DNA from: JBMNOI01 sp050942995
Lineage (GTDB): Bacteria > Chloroflexota > Anaerolineae > UBA1429
NCBI GenBank assembly: GCA_050942995.1
Contig: JBMNOI010000028.1
Coordinates: 1 to 34,296, forward strand
Direction: 5' to 3'
Length of the DNA stretch: 34,296 nucleotides
Both the position numbers and the translations under genes were made by a program. Below, piece after piece: positions 21,794 to 30,504 of this stretch. Under the pieces are notes generated by a model. That model saw only the letters and a program-made list of their open reading frames with translations. It was not told the origin of the DNA and searched no databases. How positions within the stretch are numbered: the stretch's first letter is position 1; the number at the start of each line of letters is the position of its first letter.

Positions 21794-22048
21794 TCAGGAA
21801 ACGGATTTGTTTGCCGCTTTGCTTACCAGCACATGCATCGCCTGGCCTCTGCCCAGAGCAATCTGAGTATCCAACAACGATACGATGAGGGCGCCGTGAC
21901 CGGGGTTTCGCACCACTCTCACGGTCGTACCGGGGGTAAATCCCAGAGCGGCCATTCGGCCCACGAATCCGTTTCCTCCGTGGAGTTGAATGACGGTGCC
22001 CTCTTCTCCCGCGCCCAGCTCTGATAATGAGATGATATTAGATTGCAT
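21794..22048 (-). CDS. feoA: FeoA, ferrous iron transport accessory protein
   Basis: An 84-residue SH3-fold cytoplasmic protein that supports FeoB. Typical sequence: LSELGAGEEGTVIQL, RMAALGFTPGTTVRVV, GHGALIVSL and IALGRGQAMHVLV. TGGAGG lies 7 nt before the ATG. First gene of feoABC, behind a promoter with a palindromic operator. The leader holds a 7-bp inverted repeat (22105-22111 with 22123-22129). Confidence 0.93.
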   Translation of the reverse strand: MQSNIISLSELGAGEEGTVIQLHGGNGFVGRMAALGFTPGTTVRVVRNPGHGALIVSLLDTQIALGRGQAMHVLVSKAANKSVS

Positions 22049-22137
22049 GGCGATACCTCCATAATCGGAGCGATGATGATTCCGTTGTACCGGATCATAT
22101 GGAGCGAACCGCCTTAATTCATCGGTTCGTCGAGTAC

Positions 22138-22157
22138 AAATTAGTACATACTAATTT
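22138..22157. promoter_or_regulatory. 20-bp palindromic operator upstream of feoA
   Basis: AAATTAGTA, two bases, TACTAATTT: perfect 9-bp half sites in an AT-rich patch within GC-rich DNA. It begins at the predicted transcription start of feoABC. TTAG...CTAA half sites resemble those of DtxR/MntR-family metal-dependent repressors more than a Fur box. The regulator is not in the window. Confidence 0.7.
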
Positions 22158-22163
22158 ACGGGG

Positions 22164-22192
22164 AGTATAATGCAGGTTCGGAAAAGATGCAA
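22164..22192 (-). promoter_or_regulatory. feoABC promoter
   Basis: On the minus strand TTGCAT (22192-22187), 17 nt, TATACT (22169-22164). Start near 22157, immediately at the palindrome, so a bound repressor would block transcription. Confidence 0.6.
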
Positions 22193-22228
22193 GCGTCAGA
22201 ACAACGAGGAACGTCGACAGGCCGCCCG

Positions 22229-25200
22229 TCAGAGTGAGGTCTGCCCCGCCTCTGGAGCTTTCACAGGCGCCCGAGGGGTAATCAGCCAGGCCAGGACAAA
22301 AGCCGTCCATAGGGCCAGCTCGGTAACGAAATAAAAGCTATCCACCAAACCATGGGCAACAGCGCCGATCAGAGCCACCACCAGCCCCAGATAGAGCGCA
22401 TCGGTTCGACAGCGAGGGGGCCGACGCAGCGCGACCACCGCATGCCGGGCGAGGGACGCCCCTATCAAAGCCAGCACCATCAGCCCACCGATTCCCAATC
22501 GCAGCCAAAAGTCCAGCACCAGGTTGTGTGGGTGAGAGAGCCAGGGGTCGACCTCTGCGCCGGGCCGGATATAGCTGCCATAGTGATACAGGAAATTGTC
22601 AGGCCCCACCCCCAACCAGGGATGTTGAAGGGCCATATCCCATGAGGCCTCCCACAGGCTGATACGCAAAAAAGTCGTGCCGCGCGAGGGATCCAGCAAC
22701 GAGGTAAATCGCTCGGCATTGCCCAGCAAAAAGAGTCCGGCGATCCCCACCACCACCAGAGCGGCCACGCCGAGAAGCGCCCGCCGCTTCCACACCCAGG
22801 TCAGGGTGAGCAGGATGGCCGGCAGCCCCAGCAACCATGCCCCTCGAGAGTAGGTCAACAGGAGAGCGGCCGCCACGGCCACACTGCCGGCCACATAAAG
22901 CCGACGAGCCCACGGGCGAAGCCATGCTCCTCCCCACAACGCCATGGCCAGCCCCAGCGGCAACGTTCTTCCCATCACCAACGCCAGATTGTTGGGTGAA
23001 CCATAAAAAGCCCGCGCCCGACGCACTCCCTCGGCCTCGATCACCCCATCGGCCAGGGGGTACACCGCCAGGGCAAAGAGGGCCACCCCCACGCCGGCCA
23101 GCCACAAGATCTCGGCCAGGCGGGGCAATTGCCGCCGGTCGGGCCATGTGCAGATGAGGACATAGAGAATGGCCGGCTCGATAATCATCAGGCGCGCCTC
23201 GCGCAGGGCCACATGGCGATAGTGGGCGGCCAGCGTCGCCACCACACCGACCACCACCAGCCCGGCCATCGCCACATCCTCGGGCTCGGGGCGAAGATGC
23301 ACCAGGCGGCGCCATAGAGGCGGCCGCTCCGCCACGTCATCCTGATGCGCGCGCGGCATTACGAGAGCATCCCATATACGGGCGCCTGTCGCCGTCAACA
23401 GGGTGATCTCGGCCAGCGAAAAAGACCCGGGCCCCAATCGAGCGTGTAACGGCGCCAGAGGGATGACGCCCACCGCCATAAGCAGCGCCAGATCGGGACG
23501 AAACAGCGCACCCAGGCCGTAGAGCGCCGCCGCGCCCAACCGGGCCCATGCCGCGGGCGCCAGCGCCAGCGCCAGCAACGTACCCACCATCCAAGCTCCC
23601 TGCACGGCCTGGGGCAAACGACGCCATAGACCGGCGGGCACCGTCCATACGCTCCGCCAGGGAATGCGCCGCCCCGTATGCACCATCACAACTCCCAACT
23701 GCGTCAACACCAGCAGCCCGGCGCACATCTCCAACCAAAAGCCGGCATGAATCGGGTGATAGCCCACCTGGATTCCTCGCACCGCGCCTATCCCGGCATC
23801 CAGGGCCTGTACGCGCACGCGATAAATCCCCACCGGCAGGCCACGAGTCAGCCGCACACGCTCGACCGTGGGCTCTGCAGAATAGAGATCGATCACCACA
23901 TCCTGTCCCGGGTCCTCATCGATACCGATGATCAGCCGGCCGCCGGCCGGCCCTTTGGCCACATGGAGTGACAGATCGGTGCCCCAATAATGCAGGTCGG
24001 CAACGTGCGTATCGACCTGCGATGTAAGGTAGCCGCCCACATCATGCGTCAATCCGGGATAAAGGATGCTCTCATAGTCGATGGCTTCATGAAGGATGGC
24101 GAACCCCGGCCTCGGCTCGCCATCAGGGCCGATCAGCGCATACCCCCAAATCGGGTCATCGTTCGCCGCCCGGGGTTGGAGGTGCAACACACATTGCAGG
24201 CCGAGCCAGGGCCATTCCTGGCGCGTACGCCGGATGGCGCGGGTCAACCGTTCAGCCTGAATGAACGCCTCGTCAGAGCCGTGAGGCGAAGGGCGACCGG
24301 CCCATCCTTCCGGCAACGCGCACCACCCCGATTCCAGAGCCCAGATCGATTTGTGCGCATCGCCGTGACGCACCATCTCACGACGCAACAGAATCAACCG
24401 TGAATAATTGAGCACCTCGGGCGAAACGCGGCGATCTTCAGGCCCCGACCAAAAGCCGTAGGCCTTGGCGCCCAGCACATCAAAGCTACCGGCAGCCCCC
24501 AGACGGTACATCTCGCTCAAATAGGCGACATCGCTTTTGTTCATCCCGCCGGGCTCGAGATTGGGCGCCAGTCCCCCCGCGATAATGACGGCATCGGGGT
24601 CGGCGCTGCGAATGGCCTCGGCCGCCAGTTGCAGCAACTGCACATAGCCGGCGGGATCTGCCGGACGCGCCCCCCAGTGAGGGGCAATGTTGGGCTCATC
24701 CCACACCTGATATGCGGTGATATACCGCCCGTAGCGGGCGGCGAAGGCATGCACGAACCGTGCGTAATCGTCAAAAGAGGCCGGTGGCGCCCAGGGATTA
24801 TCGGCGTCCACCTCGGCCCGCGCCCAATCGGGCGAGGTATCCAGCACGGCGATCACGTCGAGGCCGTAGGCATGGACCAACGGCAGGATGCGATCCCATT
24901 CCTGCCAGCGATAGGCGCCGGGAAGGGGTTCTAGCTCGGCCCAGGAAAAGCGCTGTCGCACCGTACCAAAGCTCAAAGCATTCACCGTCTCGAGGGCGGT
25001 CAGCAGGGCATCGTCATCGGCATACTGCTCCAGCGCCACATTGGTTCCCAAACGGGGCGCCACCAGCGGAGGCTGCTCCTCGGCCAGCCCCGATTCGATG
25101 CCACGGGCCAGCGTCATATGGCAGCGGGCATCCACCAAGAGCAGCGCCAGCAGGCCGACAGACAGAATCAGACAGAGCAGGAAGAGAGAGAGGGGCCTGA

Positions 25201-25246
25201 TCCATCTCCATCGATGAGGGCGTTGGGGACCTGACGACACGGCCAA
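22229..25246 (-). CDS. Fusion of a clan GH-A glycosidase domain and an O-antigen ligase/polymerase (Wzy_C) domain
   Basis: A 1005-residue membrane protein. One membrane anchor (about 18-38) leads to an extracytoplasmic TIM-barrel like GH39/GH5 families. The acid/base Glu is in VWDEPN (E184) and the nucleophile Glu in WALESGW (E305). A beta-rich segment follows (about 400-490). The C-terminal half (about 500-990) has roughly ten to twelve membrane segments with the O-antigen ligase/Wzy_C marks: SPNNLA (750-755), LLTYSRGAWLLG (796-807), HPWLGVGPDNF (875-885) and SHPHNL (904-909), whose His matches the essential His region of WaaL-type ligases. The start is TTG 25246, with GGGAGG about 6 nt upstream. 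A role in building or trimming a surface glycan is inferred. Confidence 0.82.
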   Translation of the reverse strand: MAVSSGPQRPHRWRWIRPLSLFLLCLILSVGLLALLLVDARCHMTLARGIESGLAEEQPPLVAPRLGTNVALEQYADDDALLTALETVNALSFGTVRQRFSWAELEPLPGAYRWQEWDRILPLVHAYGLDVIAVLDTSPDWARAEVDADNPWAPPASFDDYARFVHAFAARYGRYITAYQVWDEPNIAPHWGARPADPAGYVQLLQLAAEAIRSADPDAVIIAGGLAPNLEPGGMNKSDVAYLSEMYRLGAAGSFDVLGAKAYGFWSGPEDRRVSPEVLNYSRLILLRREMVRHGDAHKSIWALESGWCALPEGWAGRPSPHGSDEAFIQAERLTRAIRRTRQEWPWLGLQCVLHLQPRAANDDPIWGYALIGPDGEPRPGFAILHEAIDYESILYPGLTHDVGGYLTSQVDTHVADLHYWGTDLSLHVAKGPAGGRLIIGIDEDPGQDVVIDLYSAEPTVERVRLTRGLPVGIYRVRVQALDAGIGAVRGIQVGYHPIHAGFWLEMCAGLLVLTQLGVVMVHTGRRIPWRSVWTVPAGLWRRLPQAVQGAWMVGTLLALALAPAAWARLGAAALYGLGALFRPDLALLMAVGVIPLAPLHARLGPGSFSLAEITLLTATGARIWDALVMPRAHQDDVAERPPLWRRLVHLRPEPEDVAMAGLVVVGVVATLAAHYRHVALREARLMIIEPAILYVLICTWPDRRQLPRLAEILWLAGVGVALFALAVYPLADGVIEAEGVRRARAFYGSPNNLALVMGRTLPLGLAMALWGGAWLRPWARRLYVAGSVAVAAALLLTYSRGAWLLGLPAILLTLTWVWKRRALLGVAALVVVGIAGLFLLGNAERFTSLLDPSRGTTFLRISLWEASWDMALQHPWLGVGPDNFLYHYGSYIRPGAEVDPWLSHPHNLVLDFWLRLGIGGLMVLALIGASLARHAVVALRRPPRCRTDALYLGLVVALIGAVAHGLVDSFYFVTELALWTAFVLAWLITPRAPVKAPEAGQTSL

Positions 25247-25401
25247 GTGTTACCTCCCTGAAAAGGTGACAGGTGCGAGGGAGCCGGCAGCCGACACGCG
25301 CCGTGCATTACCCTCGAATCACTGTTGATACTCTGTTGCGCCTTGCGCGCAGCCTCTGCCGTTCTCCACGATTCCCCCAAAGCGACCGGGGGTTGCCGCG
25401 G

Positions 25402-25431
25402 ACTATACCACAGCAAGACACAAAGCGACAA
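25402..25431 (-). promoter_or_regulatory. Candidate promoter for the glycosidase/ligase fusion gene
   Basis: On the minus strand TTGTCG (25431-25426), 18 nt, TATAGT (25407-25402) preceded by TGG. Leader about 150 nt. Between this and the mreB promoter (25432-25634) nothing else was recognised apart from a CCGATA...TATCGG inverted repeat (about 25451-25476). Confidence 0.5.
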
Positions 25432-25634
25432 GAACGAGGCGGCAAACACCACCGATAGGAGAGGGAATTCTTTTTATCGGCCTCGACCAGACCGGTTTAT
25501 TTTGTGCCGGGGAGCGTTATTTACCCTCTGGTTTGATAAGGTGTGCTCGCCTGCCCCACCGTAGAAAAGTCGTGTCCTGTTTATTCACACCCGATCGGGC
25601 TGTGGGGAAAACCGTTTTGCATTCGTGGAATCTG

Positions 25635-25643
25635 TGGTATAAT
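25635..25643 (+). promoter_or_regulatory. Extended -10 promoter for mreB
   Basis: TGG plus TATAAT (25638-25643); the -35 region is weak (TTGCAT at 25617-25622). An in-frame ATG at 25642 overlaps the -10 box and so cannot be the start codon. Confidence 0.6.
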
Positions 25644-25692
25644 GGCGCAAGTAAAGCACGCTACTGACTTGCTCAGAGGAAGGATATACTCT

Positions 25693-26763
25693 GTGTTCAA
25701 ACCGTTCAAGTCTCTTCTGGGTATCTTTTCTCGCGATATCGGCGTCGATCTGGGAACGGCTACCACCCTCGTCTCCGTCCACGGTCAAGGCATCGTCATC
25801 AACGAGCCCTCTGTGGTTGCCATAGACAAGTATTCGAAAAAGGTGCTCGCCATCGGGGCGGAAGCCAAAGAGATGGTGGGCAGAACCCCCGCCTCTATCG
25901 TCGCCATTCGCCCCCTGCGCGATGGTGTCATCTCGGACTTTGATATCACCGAGAAAATGCTGCATTACTTTATCCATCGGGTGCATGAGCGAAATCGCCT
26001 GCTCAGCCCCAGCCCGCGCGTAGCCGTCGGCATCCCCAGCGGCGTGACCGAGGTCGAAAAGCGCGCCGTGGAGGAGGCTACCCTCAGCGCAGGCGCGCGC
26101 GAAGCCTATCTGGTCGAAGAGCCCATCGCCGCCGCCATCGGCGCCGGGTTACCCGTGGCCGATTCGGTGGGCAGCATGATCATCGATATCGGCGGCGGTA
26201 CCACCGAGGTCGCCGTGATCTCGCTGGGCGGCATCGTCGCCAGCCGCTCGATCCGGGTGGCCGGGGATGAGATGGATCAGGAGATCATCCAATACGCCCG
26301 TCAAAAGTACAACCTGTTGATCGGCGAGCGCATGGCCGAGCGCACCAAGATTGCCATCGGCTCGGCTTATCCCCTGGCGGAAGAACAGACGATCACCATT
26401 CGCGGACGCAACCTCATCACCGGGCTGCCCGAGGCCATCGAAGTGAGCAGCGTAGAGATCCGCGAGGCGCTGGGAGGGCCCATCGGCATCATTATCGAGG
26501 CCGTTCGCGCCACGCTGGATGAAACGCCTCCCGAGCTGGTCTCTGACCTGATGGAGCAGGGCATTGCCCTGGCCGGCGGCGGCTCGTTGCTACAGGGCCT
26601 GCCCGAGCGACTCTCCGAAGAGACCCGCATGCATGTGTATCGCGCCGAGGAACCGCATAGCTGCGTCGCCCATGGCGCCGGTACGATCGTAGATAATCTG
26701 GATCGTTATTACGAAGTCCTGGCCAACAAGAAGAGAGGCCCACAGGCCAGAGGCCGTCGTTAG
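25693..26763 (+). CDS. mreB: MreB, actin-like rod-shape protein
   Basis: A filament-forming ATPase on the inner membrane face that guides lateral wall synthesis. The start chosen is GTG 25693, giving MFKPFKSLLGIFSRDIGVDLG, a normal MreB N-terminus, with GAGGAAGG about 9 nt upstream; 356 residues. Actin-fold signatures are DIGVDLGTATTLV (phosphate 1), IDIGGGTTEVAVISLGGI (phosphate 2) and LAGGGSLLQGLPERL (adenosine region). It opens a run of shape and division genes on the plus strand. Confidence 0.95.
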   Translation: MFKPFKSLLGIFSRDIGVDLGTATTLVSVHGQGIVINEPSVVAIDKYSKKVLAIGAEAKEMVGRTPASIVAIRPLRDGVISDFDITEKMLHYFIHRVHERNRLLSPSPRVAVGIPSGVTEVEKRAVEEATLSAGAREAYLVEEPIAAAIGAGLPVADSVGSMIIDIGGGTTEVAVISLGGIVASRSIRVAGDEMDQEIIQYARQKYNLLIGERMAERTKIAIGSAYPLAEEQTITIRGRNLITGLPEAIEVSSVEIREALGGPIGIIIEAVRATLDETPPELVSDLMEQGIALAGGGSLLQGLPERLSEETRMHVYRAEEPHSCVAHGAGTIVDNLDRYYEVLANKKRGPQARGRR

Positions 26764-26798
26764 GATCCCATGATCTCAACCCTGGAGGCACCCGGCAG

Positions 26799-27635
26799 GT
26801 GAGCGCATCACGTTACCGGGCGCTGGCCCTGATTCTGGTGTTGCTATTGATCCTGAGCTGGCAGGTGCTCGACCAGACCGGGCAGAACCCGCTTCGGGAT
26901 GCATTCTCACGAGTGCTTTCCCCGGTGCAGTTTGCCGTGCAGCAGGTCATGCGCCCCTTTCTGGGCATCATAGACAACATCACCCGCATGGCCCACATGG
27001 TCGACGAAAACCGGATGCTGCGGCAAGAGAATCAGGCGTTACGCCACCAGATCATTTTGCTGGAAGAAGCCCGCATCGAGAACGAGACGTTGCGGCGCCA
27101 GCTCGATTTCAAGAGCACGGTGCCCAACTTTCAGTTGCTCGTTGCCGAGGTGATCGGGCATGACCCCAGCAATATGGTGCAATACATCATCATCGATCGC
27201 GGATCGAGCGATGGAGTTCGACGCGGCATGCCTGTGCTGGCAGGGCAGACGCTGGTGGGGCGTATCGTTGAGGTGAGCGTCAACTCGTCCAAGGTGATGC
27301 TCATCACCGATTCGTCCAGTTCGGTGGGCGCCATGTTGCAGCAAACCCGGACCACCGGCATGGTACAGGGCTACCCCGGTGGCGGCCTGGTGATGCGCTA
27401 TATCTCACCGGATGATGAAATCGAGCTTGGAGACGTGGTCTTGACCTCCGGTCTGGGCGGCAATTTTCCCAAACGCCTGGTCATCGGCCAGGTGGCCGCC
27501 GTGCGTCACACCGATGTCGAGATGTTCCAGGAGGCCGACATCGTCCCGGCGGTGAATCTGCGCGACCTGGAGATGGTGATGGTACTCCTGAACTTTGAGC
27601 CGTCTGACCTGGCTCAGGAGCATGCTGAGGAATAG
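26799..27635 (+). CDS. mreC: MreC, rod-shape scaffold protein
   Basis: A single-pass protein that links the cytoskeleton to PBP2 outside the membrane. 278 residues: membrane helix about 8-22, coiled coil about 66-103 (DENRMLRQENQALRHQ and on), then the two beta-barrel domains with IIDRGSSDGVRRGMPVL and GDVVLTSGLGGNFPKRLVIG. It starts at GTG 26799 with GGAGG 10 nt upstream. The GTG overlaps the stop codon of a 10-codon mini-ORF (26770-26802) in a GTGA arrangement, which may couple translation to mreB. Confidence 0.93.
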   Translation: MSASRYRALALILVLLLILSWQVLDQTGQNPLRDAFSRVLSPVQFAVQQVMRPFLGIIDNITRMAHMVDENRMLRQENQALRHQIILLEEARIENETLRRQLDFKSTVPNFQLLVAEVIGHDPSNMVQYIIIDRGSSDGVRRGMPVLAGQTLVGRIVEVSVNSSKVMLITDSSSSVGAMLQQTRTTGMVQGYPGGGLVMRYISPDDEIELGDVVLTSGLGGNFPKRLVIGQVAAVRHTDVEMFQEADIVPAVNLRDLEMVMVLLNFEPSDLAQEHAEE

Positions 27636-27676
27636 GTCGTACCGCCATCGCGCGTGCGCCTGGGGAGGAAAGCGCC

Positions 27677-28171
27677 ATCAGTCTCTATTTTGCCATACCT
27701 CTGGTCATACTTTGCGCGCTGGTTCAGTCTGCCATTCAGGGACGACTGTCTATATTTGGGGTCACGCCCGATCTGGTGCTGATCTTTACCGTGTCATATG
27801 TGTTGCTGCGTGATCGTGACCGGGGGGTGCTGGTGGGGCTAACGGGCGGTATCGTGCTGGATGCCCTCTCTGGCGCACCGTTCGGTCTGCGCATCGTCGC
27901 CCTGGCGGTGGCGGCATGGCTGGCCGGCATTGGAGAGAACAACGTGTTCCGTTGGGCCGGCTTTTTGCCCTACGCAATGGTGGCAGCGGCCACCATCGTA
28001 TACCACGGCCTGTTCCTGTTCATGCTACAGATCGCCGGGCGCCCGGTTATGTGGGGACCGGCTCTGTGGCGCACGGTGCTGCCGGGCGTGGTCGTGAACA
28101 TTGTCTGTATTACGGCCGTGCGCACTCTGATGGAAGGATTCAGTCGACGAAAAGCCTGGTCGGTGGAATAG
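27677..28171 (+). CDS. mreD: MreD, rod-shape membrane protein (apparent ATC start)
   Basis: A polytopic membrane partner of MreC. The frame reads (I)SLYFAIPLVILCALVQS, then RLSIFGVTPDLVL and GGIVLDALSGAPFGLR, the family hallmarks, with about five membrane helices; 164 residues as called. No ATG, GTG or TTG lies in frame between the mreC stop and the first helix. The first standard start (GTG 27776) would delete 33 conserved residues including helix 1. ATC at 27677 has GGGGAGG 8 nt upstream, so a non-canonical ATC start is the best reading. A CTG at 27701 is an alternative, and a sequencing error cannot be excluded. It lies 41 bp after mreC and 2 bp before mrdA. Confidence 0.85.
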   Translation: MSLYFAIPLVILCALVQSAIQGRLSIFGVTPDLVLIFTVSYVLLRDRDRGVLVGLTGGIVLDALSGAPFGLRIVALAVAAWLAGIGENNVFRWAGFLPYAMVAAATIVYHGLFLFMLQIAGRPVMWGPALWRTVLPGVVVNIVCITAVRTLMEGFSRRKAWSVE

Positions 28172-28173
28172 CA

Positions 28174-30429
28174 ATGATCGACGAACGGCGCAGTCAGCTT
28201 CGGTTCCTCATCTTTCGTATCGTTACGGTACTGGCCTTCGCCGCCATCACCTTCAGGCTGTGGGATCTCCAGGTGGTCTCGTCCGACCAGTATCAGGAAG
28301 CCGCCGACCGCAACCGCTTTCGCCTGGTGCCTATCGATGCTCCGCGAGGCATCATCTACGATCGATTCGGGCGTATGCTGGTGCGTAACGTGCCCAGCTT
28401 TACGGTGAACATTATCCCCGCCGCCCTGCCCGATGATGAGGACGAGCGCCGCGCCGTCCTGGAGCGAGTCGCCGAGTTGCTCGAAATGCCCGTCGATGAC
28501 GATGACGAGTCAGAGCCCGTTCTGGATGCCACCGAGGAGGGTGGCGCCGAAGAGGATATCACTGAGGAGAATGGTAGCGAGGAGGATGCCTCGACGGCAC
28601 CCGGTGATGAGCAGACGGATGCCGAATCGGATGCCGGGGAGGCGCTCCCTCAACAGCCCAGCATCGAACGTATTCTGCGAGAGCGAACCGTCAATGCCCA
28701 TACGCCCGTCCGTATCGCCAGCAACGTGGATCGCGAAGTGGCGTTCATCATCGAGGAGGAACAGATCGAGCTCCCCGGTGTCATCGTCGAGGCCCAGCCG
28801 CTGCGCGAATATATCGACGGCCCGTTAACGGCTCATCTGCTGGGCTATGTTGGGGCCATCCCCAGTGAACAACTGCCAAACTACACCGAGCGCGGCTATC
28901 TGCCCAACGACATGGTCGGGCTTATGGGGCTGGAGCGAACACAGGACGAGATACTGCGCGGCGTCAAAGGGCAAAAGCATATCGAGGTCGATGCCTTTGA
29001 GCGCGAAGTAGCCGTCATCGCCTCGCAACCGCCGGTACAGGGTCACAGCCTGATTCTGACCATCGACCTGGAGCTGCAACGGGTGACCGAATCGGCGTTG
29101 CGCAAAGGGATGGAGCGCTCTGGGGCAAAAGTAGGCGTGGCCATCGCCATGGATCCGCGCACCGGTGAGGTGCTGTCCATCGTATCGCTGCCCAATTATG
29201 ACAACAACCTGTTCTCCGGGGGGATCGATTATGAGGACTATGCCCGGCTGATCCAGGATCCCAACCGTCCCATGGTCAACCACGCCATCAGCAGCCTGTT
29301 CCCGCCCGGCTCGACATTCAAAGTCATTCCGGCCGTCGCCGGCCTGCAAGAGGGCGTGATCAACCGGTCTACGACCTTTACCTGCCGGGGAACCTATCTG
29401 CTGCCCAATCGCTACTATCCTGACGACCTATCCCAGGCCCAGCCGTTCTACTGCTGGAACCGTGGGGGGCACGGCACGCTCAACGTCACGGCCGCCATCG
29501 CCCAGTCGTGCAACATCTTTTTCAATCAGATGGTGGGCGGCGTGGACAATTTCCGTGGCCTGGGTATGGAGCGGCTGGCCGATTATATGCACCTCTTTGG
29601 GTTCGGCGCGCTCACCGGCATCGAGCTTCCCGGTGAGACGCCCGGCCTGGTTCCCGACGATCGCTGGAAGCGGCAGACCTATGGCGAGAGCTGGCTCACC
29701 GGTGACTCTTATAACGCCGCGATCGGCCAGGGCTATGTACTATCGACGCCGCTTCAGTTGCTCAATGCCACGGCGGCCATCGCCAACGGCGGGACGCTCA
29801 ACCGCCCGCAAATCGTCTATCAGGTGATCGACGCAGAGGGGAATCCCGTCCGCGTGATGACCCCCGACCCTATTCGTCAGTTGCCCGTATCGCCGGAAGT
29901 GATCGAGATCGTGCGCCAGGGCATGCGCGATACGGTCGCCCGAGGGACGGCGCGTCACGCCGCCATCCCCGGGATCGAAGTGGCCGGCAAGACCGGTACG
30001 GCCGAGTATCCCGGCGTGGATGAATCGGGGCGGTTGATGCTCGACCGGTACGGCAATCTGCCCACTCATGCCTGGTTCACGGCCTTTGCGCCGTTTGATG
30101 ATCCCGAGATCGCCGTAGTCGTCTTTTTGCAGGGCGGCGGCGAAGGCTCGCGGATGTCTGTGCCCGTGGCCAATGAGATCATGCGCCACTATTTCGCCGT
30201 TCCCGAGCCCGAGCCTCAACCGGTGCAATCGGCCCCTGCTGAGGCAACGCCTCCTGCCGAAGAATCTGCGACAGAAGAGTCCCCGGACGAGTCGGCGCCT
30301 GAACCCGAGGGAGAAGAGGCGCCCCAGCCCGAGGCTCTGGAGATAGAAATCGATACGGTTCGGCGCAGCGTCGCCAGTGTACTCGTGCCGCCACGTCGTG
30401 CGACATCTTACCATGCGGCGAATGGTTGA
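28174..30429 (+). CDS. mrdA: PBP2, class B penicillin-binding protein of the elongasome
   Basis: A peptidoglycan transpeptidase that works with RodA. 751 residues, with an N-terminal anchor (about 10-28) and a pedestal beginning APRGIIYDRFGRML. The transpeptidase domain has SXXK S380-T-F-K383, SXN S445-C-N447 and KTG 606-608 (GKTGTAE). Two oddities: an acidic low-complexity insert in the pedestal (about 107-162, rich in Asp/Glu), and a Pro/Glu-rich acidic C-terminal extension (about 675-730). The start at 28174 follows the mreD stop by 2 bp with only a weak GGTGGA, so coupling is likely. An open extension upstream overlaps mreD out of frame and is rejected. Confidence 0.94.
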   Translation: MIDERRSQLRFLIFRIVTVLAFAAITFRLWDLQVVSSDQYQEAADRNRFRLVPIDAPRGIIYDRFGRMLVRNVPSFTVNIIPAALPDDEDERRAVLERVAELLEMPVDDDDESEPVLDATEEGGAEEDITEENGSEEDASTAPGDEQTDAESDAGEALPQQPSIERILRERTVNAHTPVRIASNVDREVAFIIEEEQIELPGVIVEAQPLREYIDGPLTAHLLGYVGAIPSEQLPNYTERGYLPNDMVGLMGLERTQDEILRGVKGQKHIEVDAFEREVAVIASQPPVQGHSLILTIDLELQRVTESALRKGMERSGAKVGVAIAMDPRTGEVLSIVSLPNYDNNLFSGGIDYEDYARLIQDPNRPMVNHAISSLFPPGSTFKVIPAVAGLQEGVINRSTTFTCRGTYLLPNRYYPDDLSQAQPFYCWNRGGHGTLNVTAAIAQSCNIFFNQMVGGVDNFRGLGMERLADYMHLFGFGALTGIELPGETPGLVPDDRWKRQTYGESWLTGDSYNAAIGQGYVLSTPLQLLNATAAIANGGTLNRPQIVYQVIDAEGNPVRVMTPDPIRQLPVSPEVIEIVRQGMRDTVARGTARHAAIPGIEVAGKTGTAEYPGVDESGRLMLDRYGNLPTHAWFTAFAPFDDPEIAVVVFLQGGGEGSRMSVPVANEIMRHYFAVPEPEPQPVQSAPAEATPPAEESATEESPDESAPEPEGEEAPQPEALEIEIDTVRRSVASVLVPPRRATSYHAANG

Positions 30430-30504
30430 GAGGGATCGATCCGATGGCGGCAGTCGGGCCGACGGCCCGGAAACTGTCTCGCTGTGTAAAAAGGGAAAGA
30501 GGCG

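Noticed and set aside
22119..22310. 63-codon frame between the glycosidase/ligase fusion gene and feoA
   Set aside because: It overlaps the fusion gene's 3' end out of frame, has no ribosome-binding site, and crosses the feo operator and promoter.
25642..25692. ATG start for MreB at 25642
   Set aside because: It overlaps the TATAAT box; GTG 25693 gives the canonical N-terminus with a ribosome-binding site.
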